A stretch of DNA of 64,000 nucleotides from Staphylococcus sp. CAG:324. Lineage in GTDB: Bacteria; Bacillota_I; Bacilli_A; ML615J-28; CAG-313. Where the stretch lies: the NCBI GenBank assembly GCA_000433035.1, contig FR890814.1, forward strand, positions 176,640-240,639, read 5' to 3'. Both the position numbers and the translations under genes were made by a program. Shown in pieces: positions 52,883 through 61,461 of this stretch. Position 1 is the stretch's first letter. Every line of letters begins with the position of its first letter. A model generated the notes under the pieces. The model had not been told where the DNA came from. It saw nothing but the letters and a program-made list of their open reading frames with translations, and did not search any database.

Positions 52883-53368
52883 TTACTTCTTCTTCTTGAT
52901 TTTAGATTTTCTTTTTTGTTTAAAATATTCTTTTAAAAGTTCGCTAGCTTCTAATTTAAAAATGCCACTAACAACCTCAACTGAATGATTAAATATTGAT
53001 TGATTATTAAAAATTTGCATCTTACTTTCAATAACACCAAATTTTTGTTCACAAGTCGCATAAACAAGTTTTTTTATCCTTGATTGCAAAATAGAACCTG
53101 CACACATTAAACATGGTTCTAAAGTTACATACATAGTGGCTTCATCTAAAATCCAAGAATGTAATCTTTTAGTGGCCTTTTTAATGGCTACTATTTCTGC
53201 ATGTCCAAAAACATCATGTTTTTTTTGCCTTTTATTATAAGCTCTTGCAATTATTTTTCCATTATGAACAATTACACAGCCAACAGGAACTTCATCGGCT
53301 CTATATGCTTTATAAGCCTCTTTTAAAGCCTCATTCATATAATAAAAATCATCATTATTATTCATCAT
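52883..53368 (-). CDS. tadA: tRNA adenosine(34) deaminase
   Basis: A 161-residue zinc deaminase converting A34 to inosine in tRNA-Arg(ACG). The zinc and catalytic site is H56-A-E58 and P85-C86-L-M-C89, with AYRADEVPVGCVIV before it. The start is one of two adjacent ATGs at 53368/53365, overlapping the tdk stop; no clear ribosome site is seen, so translation is probably coupled to tdk. The tail is very basic. The tadA-SRP RNA order matches Bacillus. Confidence 0.94.
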   Translation of the reverse strand: MMNNNDDFYYMNEALKEAYKAYRADEVPVGCVIVHNGKIIARAYNKRQKKHDVFGHAEIVAIKKATKRLHSWILDEATMYVTLEPCLMCAGSILQSRIKKLVYATCEQKFGVIESKMQIFNNQSIFNHSVEVVSGIFKLEASELLKEYFKQKRKSKIKKKK

Positions 53369-53954
53369 GTGTTTGATTAAAAACTTGATGGCAATGTCTG
53401 CATCTAGATTCATATTTTTCTTTTGCGCTAACTAAAATAGTTGGATCATTATAAGCTGCAGGACGACCATTAATAATTCTTTGTGTTCTAGTTGCAGGAG
53501 CACCACAAACCATACATATTCCTTGAAGTTTTGTAACATATTCAGCTTTAGACATTAAAATAGGCATAATGCCAAAGGGTTCACCTCTAAAGTCTTGATC
53601 TAGCCCTGCTACAATTACTCTAACTCCAGAATTAGCAAGTCGGTCTGTAACATCCACTAATCCGTCATCAAAAAATTGAGCTTCATCAAAAGCCACCGCA
53701 TAAGGAAGCTTATCTAAATAAGCAAAAACTTCTTGAGAATTTTGAATAGGAATTGAATCAACCCTTTGATTAGAATGAGAAACTACTTGTTTTTTATCAT
53801 ATCGATTATCAATAACAGGTTTAAAAACAACAATATCTTTTTTAGCATACTTAATACGATTGATTCTTCGAATTAACTCTTCAGTTTTTCCTGCAAACAT
53901 ACAACCGCATATTACTTCTAACCATCCATCTTTACATTTTAAATCCACTGCCAT
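53358..53954 (-). CDS. tdk: Thymidine kinase
   Basis: A 198-residue type II thymidine kinase. The P-loop is GCMFAGKTEELIRR, where GPMFSGKSEEL is common. Other motifs are DEAQFFDD (Walker B), GLDQDFRGEPFG and the zinc-binding CMVCGAPAT...CRHCHQ. It salvages thymidine to dTMP. The start ATG 53954 (MAVDLKCKDGW) is preceded by AAAGGA and lies about 20 bases after the predicted transcription start; the open frame further upstream runs through the promoter. Confidence 0.95.
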   Translation of the reverse strand: MAVDLKCKDGWLEVICGCMFAGKTEELIRRINRIKYAKKDIVVFKPVIDNRYDKKQVVSHSNQRVDSIPIQNSQEVFAYLDKLPYAVAFDEAQFFDDGLVDVTDRLANSGVRVIVAGLDQDFRGEPFGIMPILMSKAEYVTKLQGICMVCGAPATRTQRIINGRPAAYNDPTILVSAKEKYESRCRHCHQVFNQTHDE

Positions 53955-53979
53955 CTTCCTTTCTTGTTTCACTTTTGTC

Positions 53980-54008
53980 ATTATACTACATTTTATTATT
54001 TTTTTAAA
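53980..54008 (-). promoter_or_regulatory. Promoter of tdk-tadA
   Basis: On the minus strand TTTAAA (54003-54008), 17 bases, TATAAT (53980-53985). Confidence 0.6.
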
Positions 54009-54031
54009 GCATAATGTTTTATATCTTATTC

Positions 54032-54060
54032 TTGCTTTTTTTATAATTATATTATAAAAT
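54032..54060 (+). promoter_or_regulatory. Promoter of the orphan gene at 54086
   Basis: TTGCTT (54032-54037), 17 bases, TAAAAT (54055-54060). It is divergent from the tdk promoter. Confidence 0.55.
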
Positions 54061-54085
54061 AAAACCATATAAAGGAGATAAAGGC

Positions 54086-54571
54086 ATGAACATTGAAAAA
54101 TTAATAGAAGATTTTGTAAATTTAAAAATTGATTTAATTGATTATTTACTAAAATTGGAACATTTAGAAATTACAAATAAAGGTGAGTTTCAAAATTTTA
54201 TTATAAACTACAAAGAAACAACTAAAATGGATGAAAAAATGAATGCTTTATTAATTCTTTGGTTTTGTAAATATGAACTATTTAAAGATATACAATATGA
54301 TTCTAACCCTTATTTATTATATATAAATGATTTGACTAAAGATATAAAACATATAGATTTAGAATTTTTAGAAGTTGGAAAACATAATTTAATTACTAAA
54401 ATAGATAATTTTTATTTTATTATTAATCATAATACTCGTGAAATAAATATGACTTTACCACCAGAATTACAAGAAAAAACTGTTTTTTGTTATAATTGCA
54501 ATGATGAAATGATTTTAGAAAAAGAATTGCTCCTTCCTGAATTCAGTTTTTACGCTTTATGCATTGAATAA
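54086..54571 (+). CDS. Hypothetical protein, 161 residues
   Basis: I do not recognise a family. The protein is acidic, mostly helical in its first 95 residues (FVNLKIDLIDYLLKLEHLEI), then strand-rich (NFYFIINHNTREINMTLP), and carries a single CYNC pair (about 136-139). No signal peptide or membrane helix. The C-terminal strands LPPELQEKTVFCYNC and LPEFSFYALCIE loosely recall the closing beta-domain of glycoside hydrolases, but the resemblance is too weak for a call. AAAGGAGAT precedes the ATG. It has its own promoter and terminator. Confidence 0.6.
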   Translation: MNIEKLIEDFVNLKIDLIDYLLKLEHLEITNKGEFQNFIINYKETTKMDEKMNALLILWFCKYELFKDIQYDSNPYLLYINDLTKDIKHIDLEFLEVGKHNLITKIDNFYFIINHNTREINMTLPPELQEKTVFCYNCNDEMILEKELLLPEFSFYALCIE

Positions 54572-54597
54572 ATACATTTTAAACCTTATTAACAATT

Positions 54598-54622
54598 ACC
54601 ATGACTAATGTCATGGTTTTTT
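54598..54622 (+). terminator. Terminator after the orphan gene
   Basis: ACCATGAC-TAAT-GTCATGGT is a perfect 8-bp hairpin followed by six T. Confidence 0.88.
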
Positions 54623-54695
54623 ATATCAATAGTTCATCAATACAACCGTCTATTTAAATTTTAAACAAAATTTCTTTTATCTTTTTTCTCCTTTT

Positions 54696-54962
54696 TTATT
54701 TAGACATTTTCGTTATTGTTTGCATAATCTCATCAATTTTTTGATGTGAATCTTCACCATTAGCAATTGCTTCTTTTACACATCCTTCAAGGTGTGCTCT
54801 AATCACCTCTTGATTGGCTTTCTTAATAATTGCTTCAACCGCTAACAATTGGTTAGATATATCAATACAATATTTATCATCATCAATCATTTTGATAATT
54901 CCTATAATTTGACCTTTTGCCGTATTAAGCAATCTTGTAATTTGTTTTTTATCTGCTCTCAT
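54696..54962 (-). CDS. csoR: Copper-sensing repressor CsoR
   Basis: An 88-residue all-helical CsoR/RcnR-family repressor. Cys32, His57 and Cys61 have exactly the spacing (25 and 4) of the Cu(I) ligands in CsoR proteins. It releases DNA on binding Cu(I). Its ATG overlaps the copZ stop by one base (TAATG), and a GC-rich palindrome in front of copA is its probable operator. The last gene of the copper operon, it would report on the level of the whole unit. Confidence 0.93.
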   Translation of the reverse strand: MRADKKQITRLLNTAKGQIIGIIKMIDDDKYCIDISNQLLAVEAIIKKANQEVIRAHLEGCVKEAIANGEDSHQKIDEIMQTITKMSK

Positions 54963-55183
54963 TAAAATAATCCCTTTTTCACATAAATTGAAACTACTTC
55001 GTATCCTGCTTTTCTAACTGCTTCTTCTAAAACACTATCCTCCACATCACCATGAATGATGGCTTCCTTTTTTGCAAGATTTACTTTTACACTTTTTACA
55101 TTTGCAATCTTTTTTAAGGCCTCTTCAACTCTTGATGTACAATGTTCACATTTCATCCCATTAATTTGTATAATCTTTTTCAT
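54962..55183 (-). CDS. copZ: Copper chaperone CopZ
   Basis: A 73-residue heavy-metal-associated (HMA) domain with the metal loop GMKCEHC and KKIANVKSVKVNLAKKEAII. It hands Cu(I) to the CopA ATPase in the cytosol. It starts 1 base after copA ends and overlaps csoR. Confidence 0.93.
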   Translation of the reverse strand: MKKIIQINGMKCEHCTSRVEEALKKIANVKSVKVNLAKKEAIIHGDVEDSVLEEAVRKAGYEVVSIYVKKGLF

Positions 55184-55184
55184 A

Positions 55185-57425
55185 TTATTTTTTCTCCTTT
55201 TTAAAATTATTAATTCTTAAAGCATTGAGAACTACACATATTGAACTTAAACTCATTGCTAACGCACATATCATTGGACTGAGTGTAATATGAAATGGTG
55301 CATATAACACTCCTGCAGCAATTGGAATAAATAAAATATTATAGAAAAACGCCCAAAATAAATTTATTTTGATATTAGCGATAACTTTTTTGCTGAGTTG
55401 AATTGCTGTAGCAACTTCTGATAAATCATCTTTCATCAAAACAACTTCAGCTGATTCAATAGCAACATCTGTACCACTACCCATTGCAATTCCGACATTA
55501 GCCATGGTTAAAGCAACCGAGTCATTAATTCCATCTCCAACCATTGCAACGATTTTGCCAGATGCTTTAACTTCTTCTACTACTTTAGCCTTTTGTTCTG
55601 GCAATACTTTTGCAATTACTTTTGTAATACCGCATTCTTCAGCAATTACTTTGGCAGTATCTTCATTATCGCCAGTAAGCATAATCGTTTCAACTTCTAA
55701 TTTTTTAAACATTTCAATAGCATCAATGGTTGATGGTTTTACCTCATCTTTTAAAGCAATCATTCCAAGAACTTCACGATTGGTAAAAACAAAAATAACT
55801 GTTTTCCCTTTATTTGATAATTCTTGATATCGTTTTAAATCGTATTCTTGATTGATTAAAGAAGTATTCCCAATAAAATATTCTTGATCATGGATTACTC
55901 CTTTGATCCCTTTACCCAAAATATTCTCAAAATGTTTTACTTCATATGAAGTAATCTCTTTTGAAATTGCAAGTTGATTAATACTATAACTTAAAGGATG
56001 TTCAGAATTTTTTTCTAATGAATAAGCTATTTTTAATAGTTCTTCTTCATCTATATGATATGTGATGATATCGGTGACATGCGGTTTACCATAAGTAATA
56101 GTTCCCGTCTTATCTAGAATAATGGTATTGACTTTATGTAAAGTTTCAAGACTTTCACCTGATTTTATTAAAATACCATAATTAACGGCTTTATACGTTC
56201 CTACCATAATAGCTACAGGTGTTGCAAGACCAAGTGCACAAGGACATGAAATAACTAAAATAGAAATAGCTCTTGCAAGACTAAATTCAAAATCATGGCT
56301 TATTAAAATCCAAACAATAAAAGTTACAATAGCAATTCCGATAACAGCAGGAACAAAATATAAACTAATTTTGTCCGCAAGTCTTGCAATAGGCGCTTTA
56401 GAATTACTAGCGACATCTACTAAATCAATAATTTTTTGTAGTGTTGTATCATTACTTTCACAAGTTGCTTCAATTTTTAGTATCCCATTGATATTTGTCG
56501 TTCCACTTTTAACTAAACTACCTATCTTTTTTAAAACTGGCATTGATTCACCTGTTAAAGTAGATTCATCGACACTGCTCATACCATCTATTACTTTTCC
56601 ATCAATAGGAATACTTGTTCCTGGTTTTACAATGAGAACATCTCCTACCTTAATATCATCTACATTTATCTCGACTTCAATATTATCTTTTAATAATAGT
56701 GCCATTTTAGGGGTTAAATCAAGAAGTTTCGTGATTGCTTGTGTCGTTTTTCGTTTTGAACGATTTTCAAAATATTTTCCCAGTGAAACTAAAGTTAAAA
56801 TCATTCCTGCAGATTCAAAATATAATTCCATATGGTATCTTTCAATTAATGCCATATTTTGTGTTTGAATACCAATTATAATCATAATTAAAGCAAAAAT
56901 TCCATAAACTAAACTTGCACCAGACCCCAAAGCTATTAATGAATCCATATTAGGTGAAAATTTAAATAAACGTTTCAAACCATTTATAAAATAATGTTTA
57001 TTTAAAATAATAATAGGAATTAAAAAAATAAACTGAATGAGTCCGTTTAAATAAGCATATTGATGATTTTCAAATATTAGGGGCAATGGTAACCCTATCA
57101 TCGGTCCCATTGAAAAATACATTAAAATCAACATTAAAATAATTGATGCTATCAATTTTTTTAATTTATTTTTTTCTTCTTTTTTGTTATCGTTATTTAA
57201 TTTGCGATCTTTAACATATATACTTGCCGAATAACCTCCATTTTCTACTGCTTTGATTATTTTATCCTCATCTACCCTCTCTTCATCATACTCAACAATC
57301 ATTGAATTAGTCATCAGACTGACCTCAACATGGTTTACCCCTTCGACTAAAGACACATCATGCTCTACATGAGCACTACAACTTGAGCATGTCATTCCAC
57401 TAACGCTAAATTTTTTGCGTATCAT
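55185..57425 (-). CDS. copA: Copper-exporting P-type ATPase CopA
   Basis: A 746-residue P1B-type ATPase. It has one N-terminal HMA domain (GMTCSSC near residue 12), eight membrane helices, the ion site CPCALGLATP, the phosphorylation site DKTGTITYG, SEHPLS (His-Pro) and GDGINDSVALTMANVG. It exports Cu(I) from the cytosol. Many Bacilli have two HMA domains here; this one has a single one. First gene of copA-copZ-csoR, directly downstream of a CsoR-type operator. Confidence 0.96.
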   Translation of the reverse strand: MIRKKFSVSGMTCSSCSAHVEHDVSLVEGVNHVEVSLMTNSMIVEYDEERVDEDKIIKAVENGGYSASIYVKDRKLNNDNKKEEKNKLKKLIASIILMLILMYFSMGPMIGLPLPLIFENHQYAYLNGLIQFIFLIPIIILNKHYFINGLKRLFKFSPNMDSLIALGSGASLVYGIFALIMIIIGIQTQNMALIERYHMELYFESAGMILTLVSLGKYFENRSKRKTTQAITKLLDLTPKMALLLKDNIEVEINVDDIKVGDVLIVKPGTSIPIDGKVIDGMSSVDESTLTGESMPVLKKIGSLVKSGTTNINGILKIEATCESNDTTLQKIIDLVDVASNSKAPIARLADKISLYFVPAVIGIAIVTFIVWILISHDFEFSLARAISILVISCPCALGLATPVAIMVGTYKAVNYGILIKSGESLETLHKVNTIILDKTGTITYGKPHVTDIITYHIDEEELLKIAYSLEKNSEHPLSYSINQLAISKEITSYEVKHFENILGKGIKGVIHDQEYFIGNTSLINQEYDLKRYQELSNKGKTVIFVFTNREVLGMIALKDEVKPSTIDAIEMFKKLEVETIMLTGDNEDTAKVIAEECGITKVIAKVLPEQKAKVVEEVKASGKIVAMVGDGINDSVALTMANVGIAMGSGTDVAIESAEVVLMKDDLSEVATAIQLSKKVIANIKINLFWAFFYNILFIPIAAGVLYAPFHITLSPMICALAMSLSSICVVLNALRINNFKKEKK

Positions 57426-57435
57426 ATTATCCTCC

Positions 57436-57461
57436 TATACCCACCCCATATGGGGGGTATA
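57436..57461 (-). promoter_or_regulatory. CsoR operator
   Basis: TATACCCACCCC-ATAT-GGGGGGTATA, an imperfect GC-rich palindrome in AT-rich DNA, lies between the -10 and the copA start. It resembles known CsoR sites (TACCC...GGGGGGTAT). Confidence 0.75.
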
Positions 57462-57464
57462 TAA

Positions 57465-57493
57465 ATTGTACTATACTATATATTTTATTTCAA
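57465..57493 (-). promoter_or_regulatory. Promoter of copA-copZ-csoR
   Basis: On the minus strand TTGAAA (57488-57493), 17 bases, TACAAT (57465-57470). The CsoR operator follows at the expected transcription start. Confidence 0.7.
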
Positions 57494-57548
57494 GTATAAT
57501 ACTTTTTTATTATACTTGAAATACATCTGTTCTATACAATAAAATAAA

Positions 57549-57584
57549 AATTAAACTTCCTAACCCAACTAGTTAGAAAGTTTA
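57549..57584 (-). terminator. Terminator after the amidase-psuG-membrane protein unit
   Basis: ATTAAACTT.CCTAAC and GTTAG.AAAGTTTAA form an interrupted hairpin 3 bases beyond the stop at 57588. Confidence 0.55.
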
Positions 57585-57587
57585 ATC

Positions 57588-58262
57588 TTATATCTCACTT
57601 AAATGCATAGTAACAATATGAGTGTATTTTTGTTTTTTATCCATCTTCTTATTATTATCATAAAGAATTTCGTTTGTAATACTATTTATTAATTTGCAAT
57701 TCTTTTTGTTTTCCATATAAGTAAGTTGATTACAGGTAAGTTTTTTTAATAATACTAACATTTGCTGATACAAATAGACAGTGGAATGATATTGTATCAT
57801 ACGTTTATCAAATTTTGTAAAATGATAAATATGATTGCTATAATAAAAATAATACGTAATTCTAGTATTTACTAGACTAATTTTGGTATAATTTTTTTCA
57901 AAACTAATTTCAATTTTATTATTAGACAAGAGAAGTTGATCATCTTTACTATTTAAATTGAATTTTAAAAATTCAATCTGTTCTAAAAACTCTTTTTGCA
58001 ATTTCTTTGTTTTATAATCATCTTGAATAATTTCAAAAAAAGGTTTTTTTCTTAAATTTTTTTGTTTTAAAAGTTTTTTCTTATATATAACGCCAAATAT
58101 ATATAAAGCAAGTGGGAAAACAACAATTAAAATAATAAATAGAATAGAATTACCATTAGAAAAATTAAAATTATTCCAAACTTTAAAAATAACTAAAATT
58201 GCTAACCACCATACTAAAATAATAATATTTTTATACATAGCCAAAAAAGTTTTAAACTTCAT
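57588..58262 (-). CDS. Hypothetical two-helix membrane protein
   Basis: A 224-residue basic protein with two membrane segments near the N-terminus (IIILVWWLAILVIF; ILFIILIVVFPLALYIFGVIY) and a cytosolic domain of about 130 residues with alternating strands (NNKIEISFEKNYTKISLVNTRITYYFYY), which recalls YcxB-like domains. I chose ATG 58262, which overlaps the psuG stop by 11 bases; the longer frame lies within psuG. Function unknown; co-expressed with psuG and an amidase. Confidence 0.65.
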   Translation of the reverse strand: MKFKTFLAMYKNIIILVWWLAILVIFKVWNNFNFSNGNSILFIILIVVFPLALYIFGVIYKKKLLKQKNLRKKPFFEIIQDDYKTKKLQKEFLEQIEFLKFNLNSKDDQLLLSNNKIEISFEKNYTKISLVNTRITYYFYYSNHIYHFTKFDKRMIQYHSTVYLYQQMLVLLKKLTCNQLTYMENKKNCKLINSITNEILYDNNKKMDKKQKYTHIVTMHLSEI

Positions 58263-59175
58263 CGTTAGTTTGATAAGCTTTAGCAATTTTGGCAGCAAGT
58301 AAACAATTATTGTATACCAACTGAATATTAGATTCCAAGCTTTTTCCTTTTGTAATATTTTTAATACTAGCAAGTAAGTATGGTGTGATATCTTTTCCTT
58401 TGATTTGTTTTTCCTTTGCTTCATCTAAGGCTTTATTTATAGCCTCATTCATTAAATTCTCATCTAAAGAAGCATCATAAGGTATTGGATTGGTAATTAA
58501 AACACCACCATTTAAACCTAAATCCCATTTAACTTTTAACATTTTAGCAATTTCATCGGGTGTATCCATTTGATAATCCACTCTATATTCACTATTTCTC
58601 GTATAAAAAGCTGGAAGAATTTTAGTCTGATAACCAATAACAGGAACTCCTTTCGTTTCTAAATATTCCAATGTCTTTCCTAAATCTAAAATAGCTTTCG
58701 CACCAGCACAAACTACAGCCACATTTGTTTTTGCAAATTCATCTAAATCTGCTGAAATATCCATTGTGATTTCCGCACCACGATGCACACCGCCAATTCC
58801 ACCAGTAGCAAAAATTTTTATCTTGGCAAGACTAGCAATATACATTGTAGCACTCACTGTCGTTGCTCCATCTAACCCTTTTGATACAATTATAGGTATA
58901 TCACGTCGCGAAGTTTTAATCACATGACTGCCAGATTTTGCTAAATAAGTAAGTTCTTCTTCTGTTAAACCCACACAAAGTTTACCTTTAATAATGGCAA
59001 TAGTTGCCGGAACAGCTCCTATTTTTTTTATTATTTGTTCACAATTTAAAGCCGTTTCTAAATTTTTAGGATAGGGCATACCATGTGAAATAATTGTTGA
59101 TTCTAAGGCTACAATAGGCAAATGATTGTCTAAAGCATATTTTACATCATCACTAATTTTTAAATATTTATCCAT
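58252..59175 (-). CDS. psuG: Pseudouridine-5'-phosphate glycosidase
   Basis: A 307-residue enzyme splitting pseudouridine 5'-phosphate to uracil and ribose 5-phosphate. Conserved pieces: VALESTIISHGMPYP, KSGSHVIKTSRRDI, TTVSATMYIASLA, FATGGIGGVHRGAE, NGGVLITNPIP and QIKGKDITPYLLA. ATG 59175 follows AAGGA by 6 bases. The usual partner kinase psuK is not adjacent; instead a cell-wall amidase lies before it and a membrane protein behind. Confidence 0.94.
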   Translation of the reverse strand: MDKYLKISDDVKYALDNHLPIVALESTIISHGMPYPKNLETALNCEQIIKKIGAVPATIAIIKGKLCVGLTEEELTYLAKSGSHVIKTSRRDIPIIVSKGLDGATTVSATMYIASLAKIKIFATGGIGGVHRGAEITMDISADLDEFAKTNVAVVCAGAKAILDLGKTLEYLETKGVPVIGYQTKILPAFYTRNSEYRVDYQMDTPDEIAKMLKVKWDLGLNGGVLITNPIPYDASLDENLMNEAINKALDEAKEKQIKGKDITPYLLASIKNITKGKSLESNIQLVYNNCLLAAKIAKAYQTNDEV

Positions 59176-59186
59176 AATCATTCCTT

Positions 59187-61313
59187 TTAGTTTTCATCTG
59201 GTAATAACATAATCGTTGATGATGCTGTATATTTTTTACCATTTTTTGTAACATGAATTACAAAATCAACTTCAGTTTCAACTGATACTGGTTTATTGTA
59301 CCAAAGACCATTTCCACCTTCAATAAATAAATTATTCAATACTTCATCAGTTGTTTGATAAGTATCTGTTGAAAGTTGATATTCAATGGTTGCTCCAGCT
59401 AAATATTTTTGAATTAAATACTCTTTTCTTACCATTTCAACAAATTCTTCCCAACGTCCAGTTCTAATTAAATAACTAGGACATTCCTTACCAGAAAAGT
59501 CATAGTGACGTTTGACATTGTCAAGAGTCAAATTATATTGTAACATAAGTGATGCAACAAGTTTGGCATTATTAGCAAGTGTCCCTTCATAATTTCCATC
59601 TTGGTTTACACACATTTCAATTCCAATCCCGTTATTATTACCACTTCCTGGCGTTGCAGTACCATCTCCAGCATGCCAACAAATAACATTATCTTCAAAA
59701 CTTTGATAAATATTATAAGCATCAACTTGATAATTCCAAGAAGCAGCTCTAGCATCATTTTGCTCAAAAGCATAACGATATTGTACTTTGGCTAAAAATT
59801 CAGCAGTTTGTCCATCTAAGGTCATCGCACTTTCGTGAACAGTAATCCACAAAACATTACTACTATTTGGCATCTGATACCCTTCATAAAATTTTTCATT
59901 TAAATAATTTTGTCCAACTATTGGTTTAAGATTTGTTCCAAGTGTTCCTGAACCAAAAAATTTATTTTTAAAATCTGTTCTACTAATATCTACCATATAT
60001 TCTTTTTTTACTACTGGACTAGTAGGCATTGCTAAATTTAAAACTCCATATGAATTGATTCTTTCTTGATAATCTAAAAATAATTCATCATTGTATTCTT
60101 TATGCAAATGATTAATAGAACCTTTTAATTCAATTTTACTAATGTATTTTACAAGTTCAGTAATATATTCTTCTTCTGTCATATTACCACCAACATTTTC
60201 TAATTCATACTCAATAGAATTTGAAACTTCATCATATCTTAATGTACAATTGAGTCTTACATTTGTTTTAGCAATTGGTGTCAAAACCTTATCTTCTAAA
60301 ACAAAGAATTCAGGAATATTAGAATTCCAATTTATAGTTACTCCATATTCATCATTAAATGTGGATAATGTTGTGATTACACCATTTTGAAAATCTTCTA
60401 TCATTTGATCCACAATTACCTTTGTAAGTTCTATTCTTTGAATAGCTGTAAAAGATAATACTGTAACTTCAGTTGGATATAATACAGCAATACCATTTTG
60501 AATTACATATATATTCATAATCGTACTTTGATCAACTGTCGTTTGCTTAATTTGACCATCCGATGTAATTATATTTTCATCAAGACTTAAATATCTTACA
60601 CTACACCCATTATACTCTCTTTTAATTAAAGTAACATCCTTTACAAGCCCATTTGATAATTTAGTTACATAATAATTGTAAGCCACATCATACTTACCTT
60701 TAGATATAGCAATACTATTCACACCAATTTTGAACTTCTTTATATATGTGTGTGTATCTATTTTGATTTCAGCTTGCAATTGAGCAATTTTTTTGGTATC
60801 ACTTGCAATAATAACACCATCATCTAGCATCACATCTTTATCTAACGAGGTCCAAGTTACATCATATCCTAAAATAGAACTTGGCAAGTCTAATTTCGTA
60901 GAAGTATCTTGGGGAATAAACTCTTTTAAAGCCTCAGTTAATACATCATCCCCTTCTATTTTTCCACATCTAGAACATGTTTTAGCCTCTTCAAAAGTTG
61001 CATCAACCCATAAATGTCCTAAAGCCTGTCCTTCTTGCTTACCACAAGCAGTACAAGTTTTTGGTTCTTCACAAGTTGCATCAATAAATTGATGTTGCAC
61101 AATTCTAGTTTCTCCACAAACATTACATATATCATCACAATCATTATCATATGTATGCCCTAAGGGATCCCCTTCTGTTTGTCCACATATAGTGCATATT
61201 TTAGGTTGTGTACAAGTTGCATCTTCATAATCGTGTGTATGTTTTTTATTACATCCTGGTACAAATAAAAATACCAACATAAGTAATAAAAAGCAAGATA
61301 TTTTTTTATTCAT
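59187..61313 (-). CDS. Lipoprotein N-acetylmuramoyl-L-alanine amidase with CxxC repeats
   Basis: A 708-residue lipoprotein (lipobox VPGC, Cys21). Residues about 25-125 hold tandem CxxC modules of the type ATCTQPKICTICGQTEGDPLGH, common in exported proteins of gut Firmicutes. Strand-rich domains (about 130-380) follow, then an Amidase_2 domain (about 470-640) with zinc ligands in TVHESAM, ICWHAGDG and KRHYDFSGKECPSYL. It should cut the bond between MurNAc and L-Ala. It precedes psuG by 11 bases. ATG 61313 is preferred over 61319 for spacing to GAAGGTGA. Confidence 0.88.
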   Translation of the reverse strand: MNKKISCFLLLMLVFLFVPGCNKKHTHDYEDATCTQPKICTICGQTEGDPLGHTYDNDCDDICNVCGETRIVQHQFIDATCEEPKTCTACGKQEGQALGHLWVDATFEEAKTCSRCGKIEGDDVLTEALKEFIPQDTSTKLDLPSSILGYDVTWTSLDKDVMLDDGVIIASDTKKIAQLQAEIKIDTHTYIKKFKIGVNSIAISKGKYDVAYNYYVTKLSNGLVKDVTLIKREYNGCSVRYLSLDENIITSDGQIKQTTVDQSTIMNIYVIQNGIAVLYPTEVTVLSFTAIQRIELTKVIVDQMIEDFQNGVITTLSTFNDEYGVTINWNSNIPEFFVLEDKVLTPIAKTNVRLNCTLRYDEVSNSIEYELENVGGNMTEEEYITELVKYISKIELKGSINHLHKEYNDELFLDYQERINSYGVLNLAMPTSPVVKKEYMVDISRTDFKNKFFGSGTLGTNLKPIVGQNYLNEKFYEGYQMPNSSNVLWITVHESAMTLDGQTAEFLAKVQYRYAFEQNDARAASWNYQVDAYNIYQSFEDNVICWHAGDGTATPGSGNNNGIGIEMCVNQDGNYEGTLANNAKLVASLMLQYNLTLDNVKRHYDFSGKECPSYLIRTGRWEEFVEMVRKEYLIQKYLAGATIEYQLSTDTYQTTDEVLNNLFIEGGNGLWYNKPVSVETEVDFVIHVTKNGKKYTASSTIMLLPDEN

Positions 61314-61408
61314 TTTCATTCACCTTCTTTTCACTATTATTATAACATATTTTTACAAAATTGCCAAGAGTTAAATTCTATTATTATTTGTCAATTTCTA
61401 CTATCAAT

Positions 61409-61446
61409 AAAAAAACTAAGTTCATTAAAAATAAACTTAGTTTTTT
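61409..61446 (-). terminator. Terminator after potD
   Basis: AAAAAACTAAGTT pairs with AACTTAGTTTTTT around a loop of about 11 bases, beyond the potD stop at 61462. Confidence 0.8.
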
Positions 61447-61461
61447 ATAAAATTGAAAAGT

